Shown: piece by piece, positions 17,262 to 27,030 of the stretch
Numbering within the stretch: the stretch's first letter is position 1
Layout of the letters: each line of letters opens with the position of its first letter
From: a virus
IMG/VR virus record: IMGVR_UViG_3300032086_000660
Span: 1 to 61,833 of that record
Direction: 5' to 3' (one strand)
DNA length: 61,833 nucleotides
The notes under the pieces: model-generated
The model's database searches: none
What the model was told of the DNA's origin: nothing
Seen by the model: the letters and a program-made list of their open reading frames with translations, nothing else
Program-made: the position numbers and the translations under genes

Positions 17262-20200
17262 TTAGTTGACTCTATCGTTATGCAGTCGTGACCTATCAAA
17301 ATGTGTAGACAGTGCGTGTACCTCGAAAGGAGTTGTATCAGAGCTCTCTATTTTAATCTTCAAGAATACATCTCTCATAGGGTCTCCATCTACTCTTGCA
17401 GCGTGCTCAACAAACACATTGTCTCCAGCAGAGATGTTACTGATATTTGTAGTACACTGAATAGTTTTTCTTCCGTCAATACCGCTAATCTCCATACCAG
17501 TTCCAGTCAATGTTGAACCAGATGCTGTTTTAAGAACATCACCCACAACAAATGGAATTGTGTTAATCGGTGTAGTGAATGTTACCTTGTCTCCAGATAC
17601 AGAGTCAACCTTTCCTAAGTATATCTGATGCTCTGTAGATTTAAGCGTATCACGAGGTATCATAGCGTATCTATGACCTTCACGAACATCAAAGTCAGAA
17701 GTGCCTATAGTTGTACTCTGCTCTGAGTTGCTTACAGTTGAAGACCAAGTACCGTTTCCTTCTACAGCGAGTGCTTCATAAACCTTAATCATAGATGGGT
17801 TTCTGTTGCTCACTACCTCAATCATAGAATCGTACTGAGTATTGTAGAAGTTGTTTCTTGTCGTGTTTACGTTATGCTCCCAAACAAGTCTGTTGTCTTC
17901 GTTATCAAAGAAGCTGTACAAGTCGTTGTTGATGTTCACATAAGAGGTAGGCTTGAAGCTGTACTTGCTTCCCCATACACCTTCCTTGTGCTTGTATGCT
18001 ACGGTAAACCCTTCTTCTTTTTCTGTTGCTGCCCCAACGGTAATGCTATCACCTTGACAAGTGGTAGATGGAAGGGTAATCTGTCCAGTAGACAAGTTTA
18101 CTTGACCTATTGCGCTGAAGCTGTAAGAAGAGTCAGTAACAAGAACATCAATGGTAGAGGTACTGCCTAAGTAAGATAAGTCAACAACAACACCTTGCGC
18201 ATTGAATGCTGAGTCTACAAAAACAACTCCGTTTCCTACATCGTCCCAATCACCACAGAATGTGTTCCACACGTTGCCCCATACGTTCCATAGAACCGTG
18301 TTCTGTACATATGTGATTCCTTGAATGGTAAACTCTGCGTTTGCATCAACTGGGATGTTATTTGTATCAGAGCCAATGGTTAGCTGCGAGTTGTATACTG
18401 GTTCTACAGTTACAAGGTACTCATCGTTGTCTGGGTCGAAACCACCTACTACACGAATCTTCTCGGTAATTGAAAGCAAGCTCTTGAACTTGTCCTCAAA
18501 GAAGCTGTTCATTCCCTTGTCGCTAATAAGCGTGATACCATCAGTAGACAGTCTTACAATCTTTCCAGCCTTAGCGTCTGCATAGTACACAACTCCAAAT
18601 CGCTCTACAACTGACTCTGGGTTACCAGATGTTCCGAAGTCTCCAGCGTAGTAGCTTGGCTGAGACAGTACATTTCTTGATACAGTTACACCAGCTTGAC
18701 CGTTTGCGTACTCGATTACATTTCTGTTTACTGGTATCTGAGATGCCTTGCTGTCTTGCAGACAAGTGAGTGAATCAGCTCTGTTAATCAGAGAGTCGAT
18801 ACCACCATACTTGATGTCTACGTCTGACCAGTTGGCAAGAGACAGATTAAAGCTACTTAGGTTGAGCTTATCCGAGTCTATAACGAATGGGTCAGAGTAT
18901 GTAATAGAAGCTCTTCTGCGAAGTCTTTTTGCTTCTGGAATATGTGCGAATGGTCTACCAGTAGAACCAAACTTAGAGTCAAAGAAATCACTAACAGAAT
19001 AGTCTTCTGCGTACTTGACCATAGATGCAATGATGTTTGCCTTCACAAAATCGGTGTCATCAATCTGCTCTTCTTTCGTGAACATTACACGAGGTCTAAA
19101 GTAAGCATCGCCTACATTTAAGTCGATAACAGCGTCTGGGTTGCTTACCGTGAATGCGTATGTAGCAAGAGGTAAAGGCGTTGCGCTATTGTCGTCTGCG
19201 TAGAAATAGTATGTGCTTCCGTCTTTGTATACGTTGCGAACAGTAAGTGTTCCAGCGCTTGTAGTAAGAACATCGCCTTTAAACACTCGTACAGCTGTCT
19301 GTGCAAATGCAATTCCGTTAGTATTAGAGTCAATCTGAGCGTTCAGAGAGGTAAAGTTTCTCATATCAGAGTGAGTACCGCTATTACAGTCATACACCTT
19401 ACCAAGCTCATAGTATACTCGGTCTTCTGTTTTCTTGTCCTTGCGGAATACCTCTACGACACATCTTTTAAACCAGCCGCTTGAATCGTTGGCTACGGCA
19501 GATGTGTTAAATGATGGAGCAGTCGGATTGTTCTTGATTACCAAGAAATCACCAGTGGTTGCCTCGATAGCATCCTTGCTTCTTCTGCTAAGAATAGGGT
19601 TGGTATCAAGGTCGTTTACAAGTGTTCTGTGGTCTACCACCTCAAACTCTTTCTTTGTTCTTTGACCTCCATCGTATTCTACGATTCTTAGTCTGTCTCC
19701 TTTCTCGAATTGATACTTGATGTCCGCACCAGTTGCTTTTGTGTAGCTGTCTGGTTTATGGAACAAGCTGTTTAGAGAGAGGTATATAGTGTCTTGTATA
19801 GAGAATCCACTTGTTTCTCCAGTAGATTTAGGTAGGAAAGCACCCTTTACTGAGTACATCAGCTTGGTTTCGGTTTCCCCTTTTCCTACATATACTGGCA
19901 TCCAAGTTCTCGCCCAGCTTGGTGCGCTGTGCTTTAGTCTCATAACGATAGATGCTCTACCGTGTAAGTCGTCTTCTTGGGTTCTGTCGTTTAAGTGTTT
20001 TACATAGACATCACCAGCCTCTTGTACGCCACCAGCACGACCTCTGTTATCGAAATAAACCACACCCATCTTGTGTGCAGAGCCAGACTTAAATGTCTTA
20101 CCACTGTCTAAGTATTTAGCGGCAAATGAACCCCCGTTGTTTATGGTTAAATCTACTTCTTGGAATCCGCCATACGGCTGATAAGAAGAGCCAGTTAAAT

Positions 20201-21887
20201 CAACAACAGCTGTTTCCGTCTCAATTATGTCAACCTTTTTGCTTCCAGTAGCAAAGAAGTCAACAAGACGAAGCGTGGCTTCATTAGGCTCTACCTTGAT
20301 TCTAACTTGCTGAGTACCAACATTGTATGAGTTGATTCTAAACTTAACCTCACCCTCAAATCTACCAGACTGAGTAGTAAAAGGAGTAGAACCGCTTGTG
20401 TTCAATATGCTGTAGCTCTCTTCCCCTTCTTTTGGAGAGAACACAGCAGTCTTGTATGTGTCGTGAAACTTATCTACAATCAGCGCTCTAACATCAGAAA
20501 TGGTGCTACCAGCTGGTACAGATATAGCTTCTTTAAATATGATTCCGCTCAGATGACCGTGTATACCTCCTTTTGCAACAGATATGTTGAACTCTTTGGT
20601 CTCTCTGTTGGTGTCATCGTTATCGTTGTAGTATTTGACCCAAGTATCTAAAGGAACATTGAGGAGACCGTTCTTATCAATCTTTACGTCTTTTTGCTCG
20701 TAAGAAACATTTATATGAACTGTTGAAGCATCATTAAAAACTGACGGAAGGTCTGATAGGCTAAGAGTAAAGCCTCTACCGTTAAGCTCATTGTCGTAAA
20801 CAGTGAGTGAGATGTCATATACATCTGGTATGTTGCCGTAGTTGGCAAGCATTTCGACATCAGTGTCAACATTATCGTATCCTTCTATGTAGTTTCCGTA
20901 CATCAATCTATTTCCTACGATAGCTTGAGCCTTAGCTACTTGAGGTACGTTGTCGTATGTCTTATTCAGTTCATTGTTTGCAAGAGGTGAGCCAAGAGTA
21001 TCGTTTGTAAACTCGATTGTTCTTGTGCCACCAGAGGTGCTGTTTGACACCTTCTTTGCTTGATAGAAAGTTCCGTTACCCTCACGAGCATACAGAATAA
21101 TCTCTTTCACATCTGCAACAGAGTTCTTTACGAATACGTTGATTTGATTGTAAAAGTCTTTCTGTTCCTCGCTGTTCAGTCCATCTCTAAGCTGGCTTAC
21201 AGCAACTGTAAGAGAGCTGTACGGTGACAGTGCACTGTGCTCACCATCCTCATATACATACTTGTAAGCAAACTGAAACACACTTCTTTTGATGTTGTTC
21301 TGAATAAGTGTAGGGTTGTTTACAATGTTGTATGTAGGTGCGTGCTTTGGTGGCTGTTTAGCCGTTGTCAAGCAAAGTAGTTTTTCTGCATCTGTACCAG
21401 AAGTAAGAGCTGCGGGGTATCCACCTCTAATCAGTCTCTGTACATTCAGCTTCATCGGAGGGTTGTCGTTGTCTGTCCAGTAGAACAGAGTGTCTTCGTC
21501 CTCGTTGATAATTACATCACACTTAGCGTAGCTGTACTTCTTAAAGTTTAGAACACTATCCTCGTATAGCTTCTGATACTTGTTAGTGGTTAGGTCTATA
21601 CGATAGATACCGTGATTCCCAGCGCTGTTCCATACGAGAAACAAAATCTCTTTGTTGTGCTCATTTGCAATAGAACCGATTACACGATTATCTCCAGAAG
21701 GCACATTGTCCGATGAGCTTCTCGGGCTTACAGACTCATTACCTTTAACATTCTTAACTACCCCAGCTGTTCCTTCTGCATCGTTAGATATGCGAACATT
21801 GAGGTTGTCTGTCATCTCAACAGACTTTACGAGTTTTTGGTCAGTATCCGAGTTTAGATACTGAGGTATGAGTTTGTCAATAGCCAT
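17262..21887 (-). CDS. Muzzle/tail-stabilisation-like protein
   Basis: A 1541-aa beta-rich protein. The N-terminal 400 residues (DNLNVRISNDAEGTAGVVKNVKGN..., EILFLVWNSAGNHGIYRIDL, TLFYWTDNDNPPMKLNVQR) show successive short blades that suggest a beta-propeller, as in P22 gp10-like stabilisation proteins and the muzzle of crAss-like phages. No enzymatic motif was seen. It follows the adaptor and ring genes with a 3-base gap and precedes the cargo genes, matching the connector order. It probably closes the distal tail and holds fibres. Confidence 0.65.
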   Translation of the reverse strand: MAIDKLIPQYLNSDTDQKLVKSVEMTDNLNVRISNDAEGTAGVVKNVKGNESVSPRSSSDNVPSGDNRVIGSIANEHNKEILFLVWNSAGNHGIYRIDLTTNKYQKLYEDSVLNFKKYSYAKCDVIINEDEDTLFYWTDNDNPPMKLNVQRLIRGGYPAALTSGTDAEKLLCLTTAKQPPKHAPTYNIVNNPTLIQNNIKRSVFQFAYKYVYEDGEHSALSPYSSLTVAVSQLRDGLNSEEQKDFYNQINVFVKNSVADVKEIILYAREGNGTFYQAKKVSNSTSGGTRTIEFTNDTLGSPLANNELNKTYDNVPQVAKAQAIVGNRLMYGNYIEGYDNVDTDVEMLANYGNIPDVYDISLTVYDNELNGRGFTLSLSDLPSVFNDASTVHINVSYEQKDVKIDKNGLLNVPLDTWVKYYNDNDDTNRETKEFNISVAKGGIHGHLSGIIFKEAISVPAGSTISDVRALIVDKFHDTYKTAVFSPKEGEESYSILNTSGSTPFTTQSGRFEGEVKFRINSYNVGTQQVRIKVEPNEATLRLVDFFATGSKKVDIIETETAVVDLTGSSYQPYGGFQEVDLTINNGGSFAAKYLDSGKTFKSGSAHKMGVVYFDNRGRAGGVQEAGDVYVKHLNDRTQEDDLHGRASIVMRLKHSAPSWARTWMPVYVGKGETETKLMYSVKGAFLPKSTGETSGFSIQDTIYLSLNSLFHKPDSYTKATGADIKYQFEKGDRLRIVEYDGGQRTKKEFEVVDHRTLVNDLDTNPILSRRSKDAIEATTGDFLVIKNNPTAPSFNTSAVANDSSGWFKRCVVEVFRKDKKTEDRVYYELGKVYDCNSGTHSDMRNFTSLNAQIDSNTNGIAFAQTAVRVFKGDVLTTSAGTLTVRNVYKDGSTYYFYADDNSATPLPLATYAFTVSNPDAVIDLNVGDAYFRPRVMFTKEEQIDDTDFVKANIIASMVKYAEDYSVSDFFDSKFGSTGRPFAHIPEAKRLRRRASITYSDPFVIDSDKLNLSSFNLSLANWSDVDIKYGGIDSLINRADSLTCLQDSKASQIPVNRNVIEYANGQAGVTVSRNVLSQPSYYAGDFGTSGNPESVVERFGVVYYADAKAGKIVRLSTDGITLISDKGMNSFFEDKFKSLLSITEKIRVVGGFDPDNDEYLVTVEPVYNSQLTIGSDTNNIPVDANAEFTIQGITYVQNTVLWNVWGNVWNTFCGDWDDVGNGVVFVDSAFNAQGVVVDLSYLGSTSTIDVLVTDSSYSFSAIGQVNLSTGQITLPSTTCQGDSITVGAATEKEEGFTVAYKHKEGVWGSKYSFKPTSYVNINNDLYSFFDNEDNRLVWEHNVNTTRNNFYNTQYDSMIEVVSNRNPSMIKVYEALAVEGNGTWSSTVSNSEQSTTIGTSDFDVREGHRYAMIPRDTLKSTEHQIYLGKVDSVSGDKVTFTTPINTIPFVVGDVLKTASGSTLTGTGMEISGIDGRKTIQCTTNISNISAGDNVFVEHAARVDGDPMRDVFLKIKIESSDTTPFEVHALSTHFDRSRLHNDRVN

Positions 21888-21890
21888 AGA

Positions 21891-22703
21891 TTAACCTTTA
21901 GGGCTTTGCTTGTAGTTCTTTCTAATAGTCTTGAGAGCTTCTTCCTTCGTGAATGATTTCAAGCGTGCGTTAGCCAGTCTTCTTTCATTGAAGTATTCTT
22001 GTCTTGCTCTCATCTTCTCCGCCATAGGAACGTTAGCCTTACGCTCCACAAGTCTGTAATAGATGTAAGAGCGCAGTGCGTTCTCTGCGTAAATATGGAT
22101 GGATGGGTTTGTACTTCTTGCTTCATCCGCAATGTATTCTATAACGATTTCACTGTATCCAGCGGTGCTGTACAGCTCAATACGGTTTTGTTCGAAGTTG
22201 ATGCGGAACTCGCCAGAGTATTTACCACCGCCAATACCGTAGGCACGACCAATGTTACCCTCGTACAAGAAGTTACGGAACGTGTAGCTTTCAAAGTCAG
22301 ATAGAGACGCACGGCTTCCGCCAGCGTTTTTAGCATCCTCACGGTCATACACGCCATCGCTGTCAGAGTCTACTCTGTTTCCAGCTGCATCGACCTTGTA
22401 CTTCATAGGGGCAGCTTGATTCTTGTTCTCAGCGAAAACATAAATCAAACCATCAGCACCTACAATACCAATCTTGGTGTAGTCCACAAAATCGTCTGGC
22501 AACTCTACAGTGTCGTTAGAGCTATTTACAGACAGTTTAAGAGACTTTATCTTCTTCTGAATGTCAAAGTTCATCTCACGGATTCCTCGTAGCGCATAGT
22601 TGCGTACAATAACTCCGTTAGCGTTGTTTACATAGTCATCGCCATCAGCGGTAAGCATAAAGTCGTTAACTATCTGGTCTACTGATACTGTATCTCTTGC
22701 CAT
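21891..22703 (-). CDS. Head-tail adaptor/tail tubular protein
   Basis: A 270-aa protein. The N-terminus is helical with DYVNNANGVIVRNYALRGIREMNFDI, and the middle is beta-rich (LKLSVNSSNDTVELPDDFVDYTKIGIV). The helical C-terminus (YAENALRSYIYYRLVERKANVPM) resembles the gp4/gp11-type adaptors that sit under the portal of podoviruses. It is packed between the ring-protein and muzzle genes with 3-base gaps. Homology is inferred from pattern, size and order. Confidence 0.62.
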   Translation of the reverse strand: MARDTVSVDQIVNDFMLTADGDDYVNNANGVIVRNYALRGIREMNFDIQKKIKSLKLSVNSSNDTVELPDDFVDYTKIGIVGADGLIYVFAENKNQAAPMKYKVDAAGNRVDSDSDGVYDREDAKNAGGSRASLSDFESYTFRNFLYEGNIGRAYGIGGGKYSGEFRINFEQNRIELYSTAGYSEIVIEYIADEARSTNPSIHIYAENALRSYIYYRLVERKANVPMAEKMRARQEYFNERRLANARLKSFTKEEALKTIRKNYKQSPKG

Positions 22704-22706
22704 CTA

Positions 22707-23447
22707 TTACTGCTTTTGTTTCTGCTCTTCAGCATTAGTGTATGCAACAACATCTTGGTCACGAAGGTTGATTCCTACCATTTTACCAATCTCAATAACC
22801 AGTGTAGGTACATAGTGGTCTGGTAGCTCAAAGTCTACAGATGTAGTAGGGTCAAACACTTCTGTTGATGCTCCCAAGTTGGTTGCGTTGTATCTTGGTG
22901 TTAGAGCTGTTCTCGCTCCAGTGCTTACGTTTCTACCCTCTGGGTACTTGTAGTAACGCACTTTAATCTTCTTAACACTTGTAGGGAATACCTCGATATC
23001 CTCAGATACCATAGCAACTGGGTGTGTCGCAGATGGTGCAGATAAATCAGATTGTAGTATGTACTCAATCTTTGATTCATCGTATATCACATCTATGGGT
23101 GTAGATGTAGACTGACCGAATACATAAGCACCGTGTGTCTTCATAGAGATGATTCTCGATAAGTCGTCTGGCTTACCGAACACTCCGTTTGACTGACTAA
23201 GTGTAGATTCCTTAGAAAAGTACGCTAAGTCTTCTTCCAATCTTTTGATGTAAGACTGGTGCGTTTTTGCATCAATGTTTCTTGCACGCATTGTCTGCGC
23301 CTTAGTCAGTTCATTGAATAGGTCGTTGAATATCTTGTTCTGAGCAATGGTAGTAAACGTGTTAAACACCTTTGGGGTGATGAATCCACGCTCATCCTTG
23401 TTTGCCAGATTTTTAAGTGCTGAATAAACTTCGTTTACAGATGCCAT
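22707..23447 (-). CDS. Tail ring/connector protein
   Basis: A 246-aa protein whose N-terminal helices (VNEVYSALKNLANKDERGFITPKVFNTF) and later beta segment (VFPTSVKKIKVRYYKYPEG) look like ring proteins of crAss-like podoviruses. The gene begins 20 bases downstream of a TATCTTTGC promoter fused to a terminator for the preceding gene. It is the first gene of a connector operon continuing to the muzzle. Confidence 0.58.
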   Translation of the reverse strand: MASVNEVYSALKNLANKDERGFITPKVFNTFTTIAQNKIFNDLFNELTKAQTMRARNIDAKTHQSYIKRLEEDLAYFSKESTLSQSNGVFGKPDDLSRIISMKTHGAYVFGQSTSTPIDVIYDESKIEYILQSDLSAPSATHPVAMVSEDIEVFPTSVKKIKVRYYKYPEGRNVSTGARTALTPRYNATNLGASTEVFDPTTSVDFELPDHYVPTLVIEIGKMVGINLRDQDVVAYTNAEEQKQKQ

Positions 23448-23466
23448 AATAATTCTGTTCTATAGG

Positions 23467-23474
23467 CAAAGATA
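23467..23474 (-). promoter_or_regulatory. TATCTTTG promoter for the connector genes
   Basis: A TATCTTTGCC box on the - strand directly follows the T-run of the 23475-23505 terminator. The ATG at 23447 is 20 bases downstream. Confidence 0.65.
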
Positions 23475-23505
23475 CAAAAAAGAAGGGGCTGCGTAATGCA
23501 ACCCC
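23475..23505 (-). terminator. Intrinsic terminator after the AAPK protein
   Basis: An 8-bp stem (GGGGTTGC with GCAGCCCC, one G-U pair), a 5-base loop and a run of T on the - strand. The T-run leads straight into the next promoter. Confidence 0.75.
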
Positions 23506-23532
23506 CTCGTATACAGTAACTTATAAGTTAAC

Positions 23533-24360
23533 TTAGATTTTAGACAACTGTCTTTCGATTTCTTCGAATACGGTAGCACCCTTGTCTGTTAGACAGAAGC
23601 GTGTAGCGGTGTCGAGTGTATCTTGTCCAGCTGGTGTAGCTACAATCAGCTTACCGCTGTCGTACCACTTCAATCCATCTACATCTGCACGAAGAATTTG
23701 GAAGTCTACAGCATTCATAATTGTACTACGAGTCTGTACTTGTGGGTTGTCAAACATCTTGATAAAGCGAGTCGGGTTAGACTTGGCTTCTTGTAGAAGC
23801 TCACGCTTAATCTCCATATTCTTTTGATTGACATCGATACCCAAGTATAGTGCTACTGGTAGTAGTTCTTCAATAGACTTGTCACGAACCATAGCCACTG
23901 CATCAACCATAGCAAACTCTTGCTCGATTTCTACCTCAGCTTTAGCTTCGTTGTTTACAAGCTCAAATCGACTACCACCGTTAGAAAAGTTATCTGGATG
24001 CAAGTCCAAATACTTCATTAGGTTTGGCTTGGTGAAAGGAACGTAGAGCTCTTTATTATTGAAGATAATCTGTTCACGGATAATGTTTTCTCCTTGCTCA
24101 TCTGCAAATACAGAGTTCTCATTAGGAGAGTAACGAAGCTGTCTTACAAGACCAGACTCTTCATCGAATACCGTGATGTTTTGTTGTTTAAGCTTGTACC
24201 AGTGACCGCCACCATTAGTGACACGATACAGCCTATTTTGACGAGCCTCTTCAACGAGGTTTCTCTTTACTTTTTGCGCTAAAGGAGCGGCTTTCTTTGG
24301 AGCTGCTTTTGGTGCAGCTTTAGGTGCAGCTTTAGGGGCTGCCTTAGCAGTTGTTGCCAT
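23533..24360 (-). CDS. Head-associated protein with AAPK-repeat tail
   Basis: A 275-aa protein. Residues about 7-26 are AAPK repeats followed by KKAAPLAQKVKR, giving a histone H1-like, flexible, positively charged N-terminus. The rest is mixed alpha/beta (HWYKLKQQNITVFDEESG...) without a motif I know. The gene lies between capsid and ring-protein genes and is bounded by terminators on both sides. It may contact packaged DNA or decorate the capsid; that is inference. Confidence 0.55.
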   Translation of the reverse strand: MATTAKAAPKAAPKAAPKAAPKKAAPLAQKVKRNLVEEARQNRLYRVTNGGGHWYKLKQQNITVFDEESGLVRQLRYSPNENSVFADEQGENIIREQIIFNNKELYVPFTKPNLMKYLDLHPDNFSNGGSRFELVNNEAKAEVEIEQEFAMVDAVAMVRDKSIEELLPVALYLGIDVNQKNMEIKRELLQEAKSNPTRFIKMFDNPQVQTRSTIMNAVDFQILRADVDGLKWYDSGKLIVATPAGQDTLDTATRFCLTDKGATVFEEIERQLSKI

Positions 24361-24383
24361 TGTTATTGATATTAAATAAAATT

Positions 24384-24412
24384 AAAAAAAGAGGGAGGGG
24401 ACGAATCCCCTC
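24384..24412 (-). terminator. Intrinsic terminator after the capsid gene
   Basis: A perfect 7-bp stem (GAGGGGA) with a TTCG tetraloop on the - strand, followed by CC-TC and seven T. It separates the capsid transcript from the AAPK-protein gene. Confidence 0.8.
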
Positions 24413-24430
24413 ACCTCAGTAGTGTTATGC

Positions 24431-25813
24431 TTACGCCTTAATCAACAAGTGACGGTTAGCAGCACGAGTAATCAAGTTACACTCAGAACGGTAGTGGAAC
24501 TCAACGTTGTCCTTAGTTGCGTTAGACGCACCCAATACAGAACCAATCATCCAGTGCTCCATTTCACGAGAGTAACCGTTAGCAGCTTTGTAGTTCATTT
24601 CCAAAGCTGGTGCTTTTTCACCAGTTTTAGCATCAGCTACTTGCGCCATTGGTACAGCTACACCGTAGAAGTCTGAGTCAGCCAACAATGTTGGGTCGTT
24701 CAACAACTTCCAGTCGTGCTTGTGGAATGTGTATCCACCACGAGCGAAGCTGCGGAAACCAAGAGTCAAAGCTGTCTCTGGGCTGTTTTGGAATGAACCG
24801 AAAGCAGCAGCACCTACAGTAGTTGCAGATGTACCAGAAGCCAACTGACCAGCAGCCAACATATCATCGATAGCCAAATCTTGTGCACGGTTAACGTAAA
24901 GAGCGTACTCAGATGCAGCACCTTCTTTATCGAATACCTTAACGATGTCATCAACCTCAGAGATAGTGTTGATTAGACCAGACTGAACCATACCTCTATC
25001 TTCGATTGCAGCGAAGTAACCTTCAGAACCGTCAATAGCAGTGTAGTCGTAAGAGCCAGAAGAACCAGCAGTGCTGTTTCCTACAGTCTGTCCCAACAAC
25101 ATCATCATTTCACGCTTGTCCATGAAACGCTGACGAGTGTCGCTTTCTGATTTCAAGTACCAGCGGTAGTCACCGTTACCCAAGTTAATCCAACCGATGT
25201 TAGTTGCTTGAGAACCAGTTACACTGTATACTTCCTTCATAATCATAAACTTGTTGGTACGCTTAGTGATACCAGACTCGATGAAAGATGAAGGTTGGTC
25301 AGAACCTTGCTCGTACAAGTTACCAATGATTGGGAACTCGTAAGAAGTACCAGAAACCAATGCTGGAAGGTTAGCATCAGCCAAGTTAGCGATTTCGAAA
25401 GACGTGTCACCAGTAACCTTGATTACGATAGCACGGCTTGAACCGTCACTTGACAATACGATGTCGTTCAAACGAACGATAGCTTTGTTAGCAGAGCCCA
25501 AAGTAATAACTTGTACTTTGCCAGTAGCTACAGCACCAGTTGGAGTAGCTTTTTGCTTCTTGTGCAAACGCTCTTCTTCCCAGTATTGTACTTCGTCATT
25601 TGTTGCAACAGCTTTTGTTGCACCTACCAACTGGAGGAATCCAGTGATACCTTGTGAACCGTAAGTCTTGATAAGAGCGTCACGGTTGTCTGGCTTGTTT
25701 ACCAAGTCGTACAAAGAGATGTACTTGGCAGCATCCAATTTTTGTAGGTCAAACTGGTTACCAGCAGCGTTGCTACCAGCAAGACCATACGTTACGTTAC
25801 CTAAAGTAGCCAT
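24431..25813 (-). CDS. Major capsid protein
   Basis: A 460-aa protein beginning ATLGNVTYGLAGSNAAGNQFDL. It is rich in Ala, Gly, Ser and Thr, and runs of loop residues alternate with helices (KREMMMLLGQTVG). It follows a scaffold-like acidic/Gln-rich protein and precedes the connector genes, which is the normal head-gene order. Size and spacing fit HK97-fold capsids of crAss-like podoviruses, and its own strong terminator fits high expression. The call rests mainly on context and overall character. Confidence 0.72.
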   Translation of the reverse strand: MATLGNVTYGLAGSNAAGNQFDLQKLDAAKYISLYDLVNKPDNRDALIKTYGSQGITGFLQLVGATKAVATNDEVQYWEEERLHKKQKATPTGAVATGKVQVITLGSANKAIVRLNDIVLSSDGSSRAIVIKVTGDTSFEIANLADANLPALVSGTSYEFPIIGNLYEQGSDQPSSFIESGITKRTNKFMIMKEVYSVTGSQATNIGWINLGNGDYRWYLKSESDTRQRFMDKREMMMLLGQTVGNSTAGSSGSYDYTAIDGSEGYFAAIEDRGMVQSGLINTISEVDDIVKVFDKEGAASEYALYVNRAQDLAIDDMLAAGQLASGTSATTVGAAAFGSFQNSPETALTLGFRSFARGGYTFHKHDWKLLNDPTLLADSDFYGVAVPMAQVADAKTGEKAPALEMNYKAANGYSREMEHWMIGSVLGASNATKDNVEFHYRSECNLITRAANRHLLIKA

Positions 25814-25824
25814 AATCTATGTGT

Positions 25825-26949
25825 TTAAATCTTAAACGTTAATCCATTGTCATTCATCCCGAGAGCTTGACGAACTTGGTCTTCTAAACTTGGCACATTA
25901 GACTGACCAGTATTGCCAGCTTGATTAGGTTGTTGATACTGCACGTTTGCAGCTTTGTCAACCAGACCACGCTGTCCTTCTCCAAGTCCTTGCTGATAAG
26001 CAGTCTTTACTATCGTTTCGATATTGTCTAAGACTGTTTGATGCATATTCCACTTTTCGAAGTCAAACTGACCAGCTTCTGAAACATAGTTTGAGAAGAA
26101 GTCTTCAATGTTCTCGTTCTTAGACAAGAGTTGATTCTTGTACGACTCGTCAAGACCAAATGTAAACGATTTGTCTTTTCCAAGCTCGAACTCAATGCCA
26201 TCCAGTGCATCAACTTCGGCTGACATATCGCCTAACCATTGCTCATCAACGATACCCTCATACTCTTGCTCCGCACGTTGTGGAGCTGCGTATTGAGAGC
26301 GCACAGACTCAATTTCTTGTCTGGCTTTGTCTGCGTCCATCTTGAGCTGTAGCTGCGACAATCTAACATCTGCCTCATCATACAAATCTGCGTCCAGCTT
26401 GTACTTGTTGTTAAGCAGTAAATCCAAGTCGTCATTAGAGATATCACCGTACTGATTACGCAACTGAGTTCTAACCGCAGCTAAATCATCCATTTCGGAT
26501 GGGTTCATAGCTTGGTATGTAAACCAGTCTTGTGGGTCTCGTCCAGTTTCTCTGACGAATTGATTGATTGCAGCAACACGCTCATCAATTTCCGTAGACG
26601 TATTTTCACTCTGTCCGATTTCATCGAAACTACTTACTTGTCGTCCCAGCCTTTCGCTGAGGTAGCCAAGCATTGCAGCTTCCATTTCCTCATCAGAGAT
26701 ATTTTCATCGTCTTCTTGTAAAGAACTTTGAGGCTGTTCTACAGCCGCCTCAGTCTGTTGTGGCTGCGTAGGCTCTTGAAACTGTTGTGCTTCTTGTTGC
26801 ACTGGCTCTTGCACCGTTTCTGGTGCAGACTCTACTGGAGCTTCTTGAGGCTGTTCCGCAGTTGGTTCTAAATTTGTTGGAGCTTCGTTAGATACAGACA
26901 TTCCCATATCACCTACCAAGCTCTCTAAGTCTTTGTTTAAATCGCTCAT
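25825..26949 (-). CDS. Probable scaffold protein
   Basis: A 374-aa acidic protein. Residues about 20-80 are Pro/Gln/Glu repeats (EAPVESAPETVQEP...) followed by acidic helices, and the C-terminus is Gln/Asn-rich. This matches phage scaffolds placed immediately before the capsid gene, here 11 bases upstream. I chose the ATG at 26949 (MSDLNKDLESL). A TTG nine codons earlier overlaps the TAATTTTG promoter and is unlikely to be the start. Confidence 0.68.
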   Translation of the reverse strand: MSDLNKDLESLVGDMGMSVSNEAPTNLEPTAEQPQEAPVESAPETVQEPVQQEAQQFQEPTQPQQTEAAVEQPQSSLQEDDENISDEEMEAAMLGYLSERLGRQVSSFDEIGQSENTSTEIDERVAAINQFVRETGRDPQDWFTYQAMNPSEMDDLAAVRTQLRNQYGDISNDDLDLLLNNKYKLDADLYDEADVRLSQLQLKMDADKARQEIESVRSQYAAPQRAEQEYEGIVDEQWLGDMSAEVDALDGIEFELGKDKSFTFGLDESYKNQLLSKNENIEDFFSNYVSEAGQFDFEKWNMHQTVLDNIETIVKTAYQQGLGEGQRGLVDKAANVQYQQPNQAGNTGQSNVPSLEDQVRQALGMNDNGLTFKI

Positions 26950-26973
26950 TTGAAATAAATTGTAATTACGATA

Positions 26974-26981
26974 CAAAATTA
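26974..26981 (-). promoter_or_regulatory. TAATTTTG promoter for scaffold and capsid
   Basis: A TAnnTTTG match on the - strand placed between the 26985-27010 terminator and the scaffold ATG at 26949. Confidence 0.55.
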
Positions 26982-26984
26982 CAC

Positions 26985-27010
26985 AAAAAAGGGATACATT
27001 TCTGTACCCC
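26985..27010 (-). terminator. Intrinsic terminator upstream of the scaffold gene
   Basis: An 8-bp stem (GGGGTACA with TGTATCCC, one G-U), a GAAA tetraloop and six T on the - strand. The near-twin at 28571-28602 has the same ACA-GAAA-TGTA apex. Confidence 0.78.
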
Positions 27011-27030
27011 TCTAATAATCAGTGTGTTAA

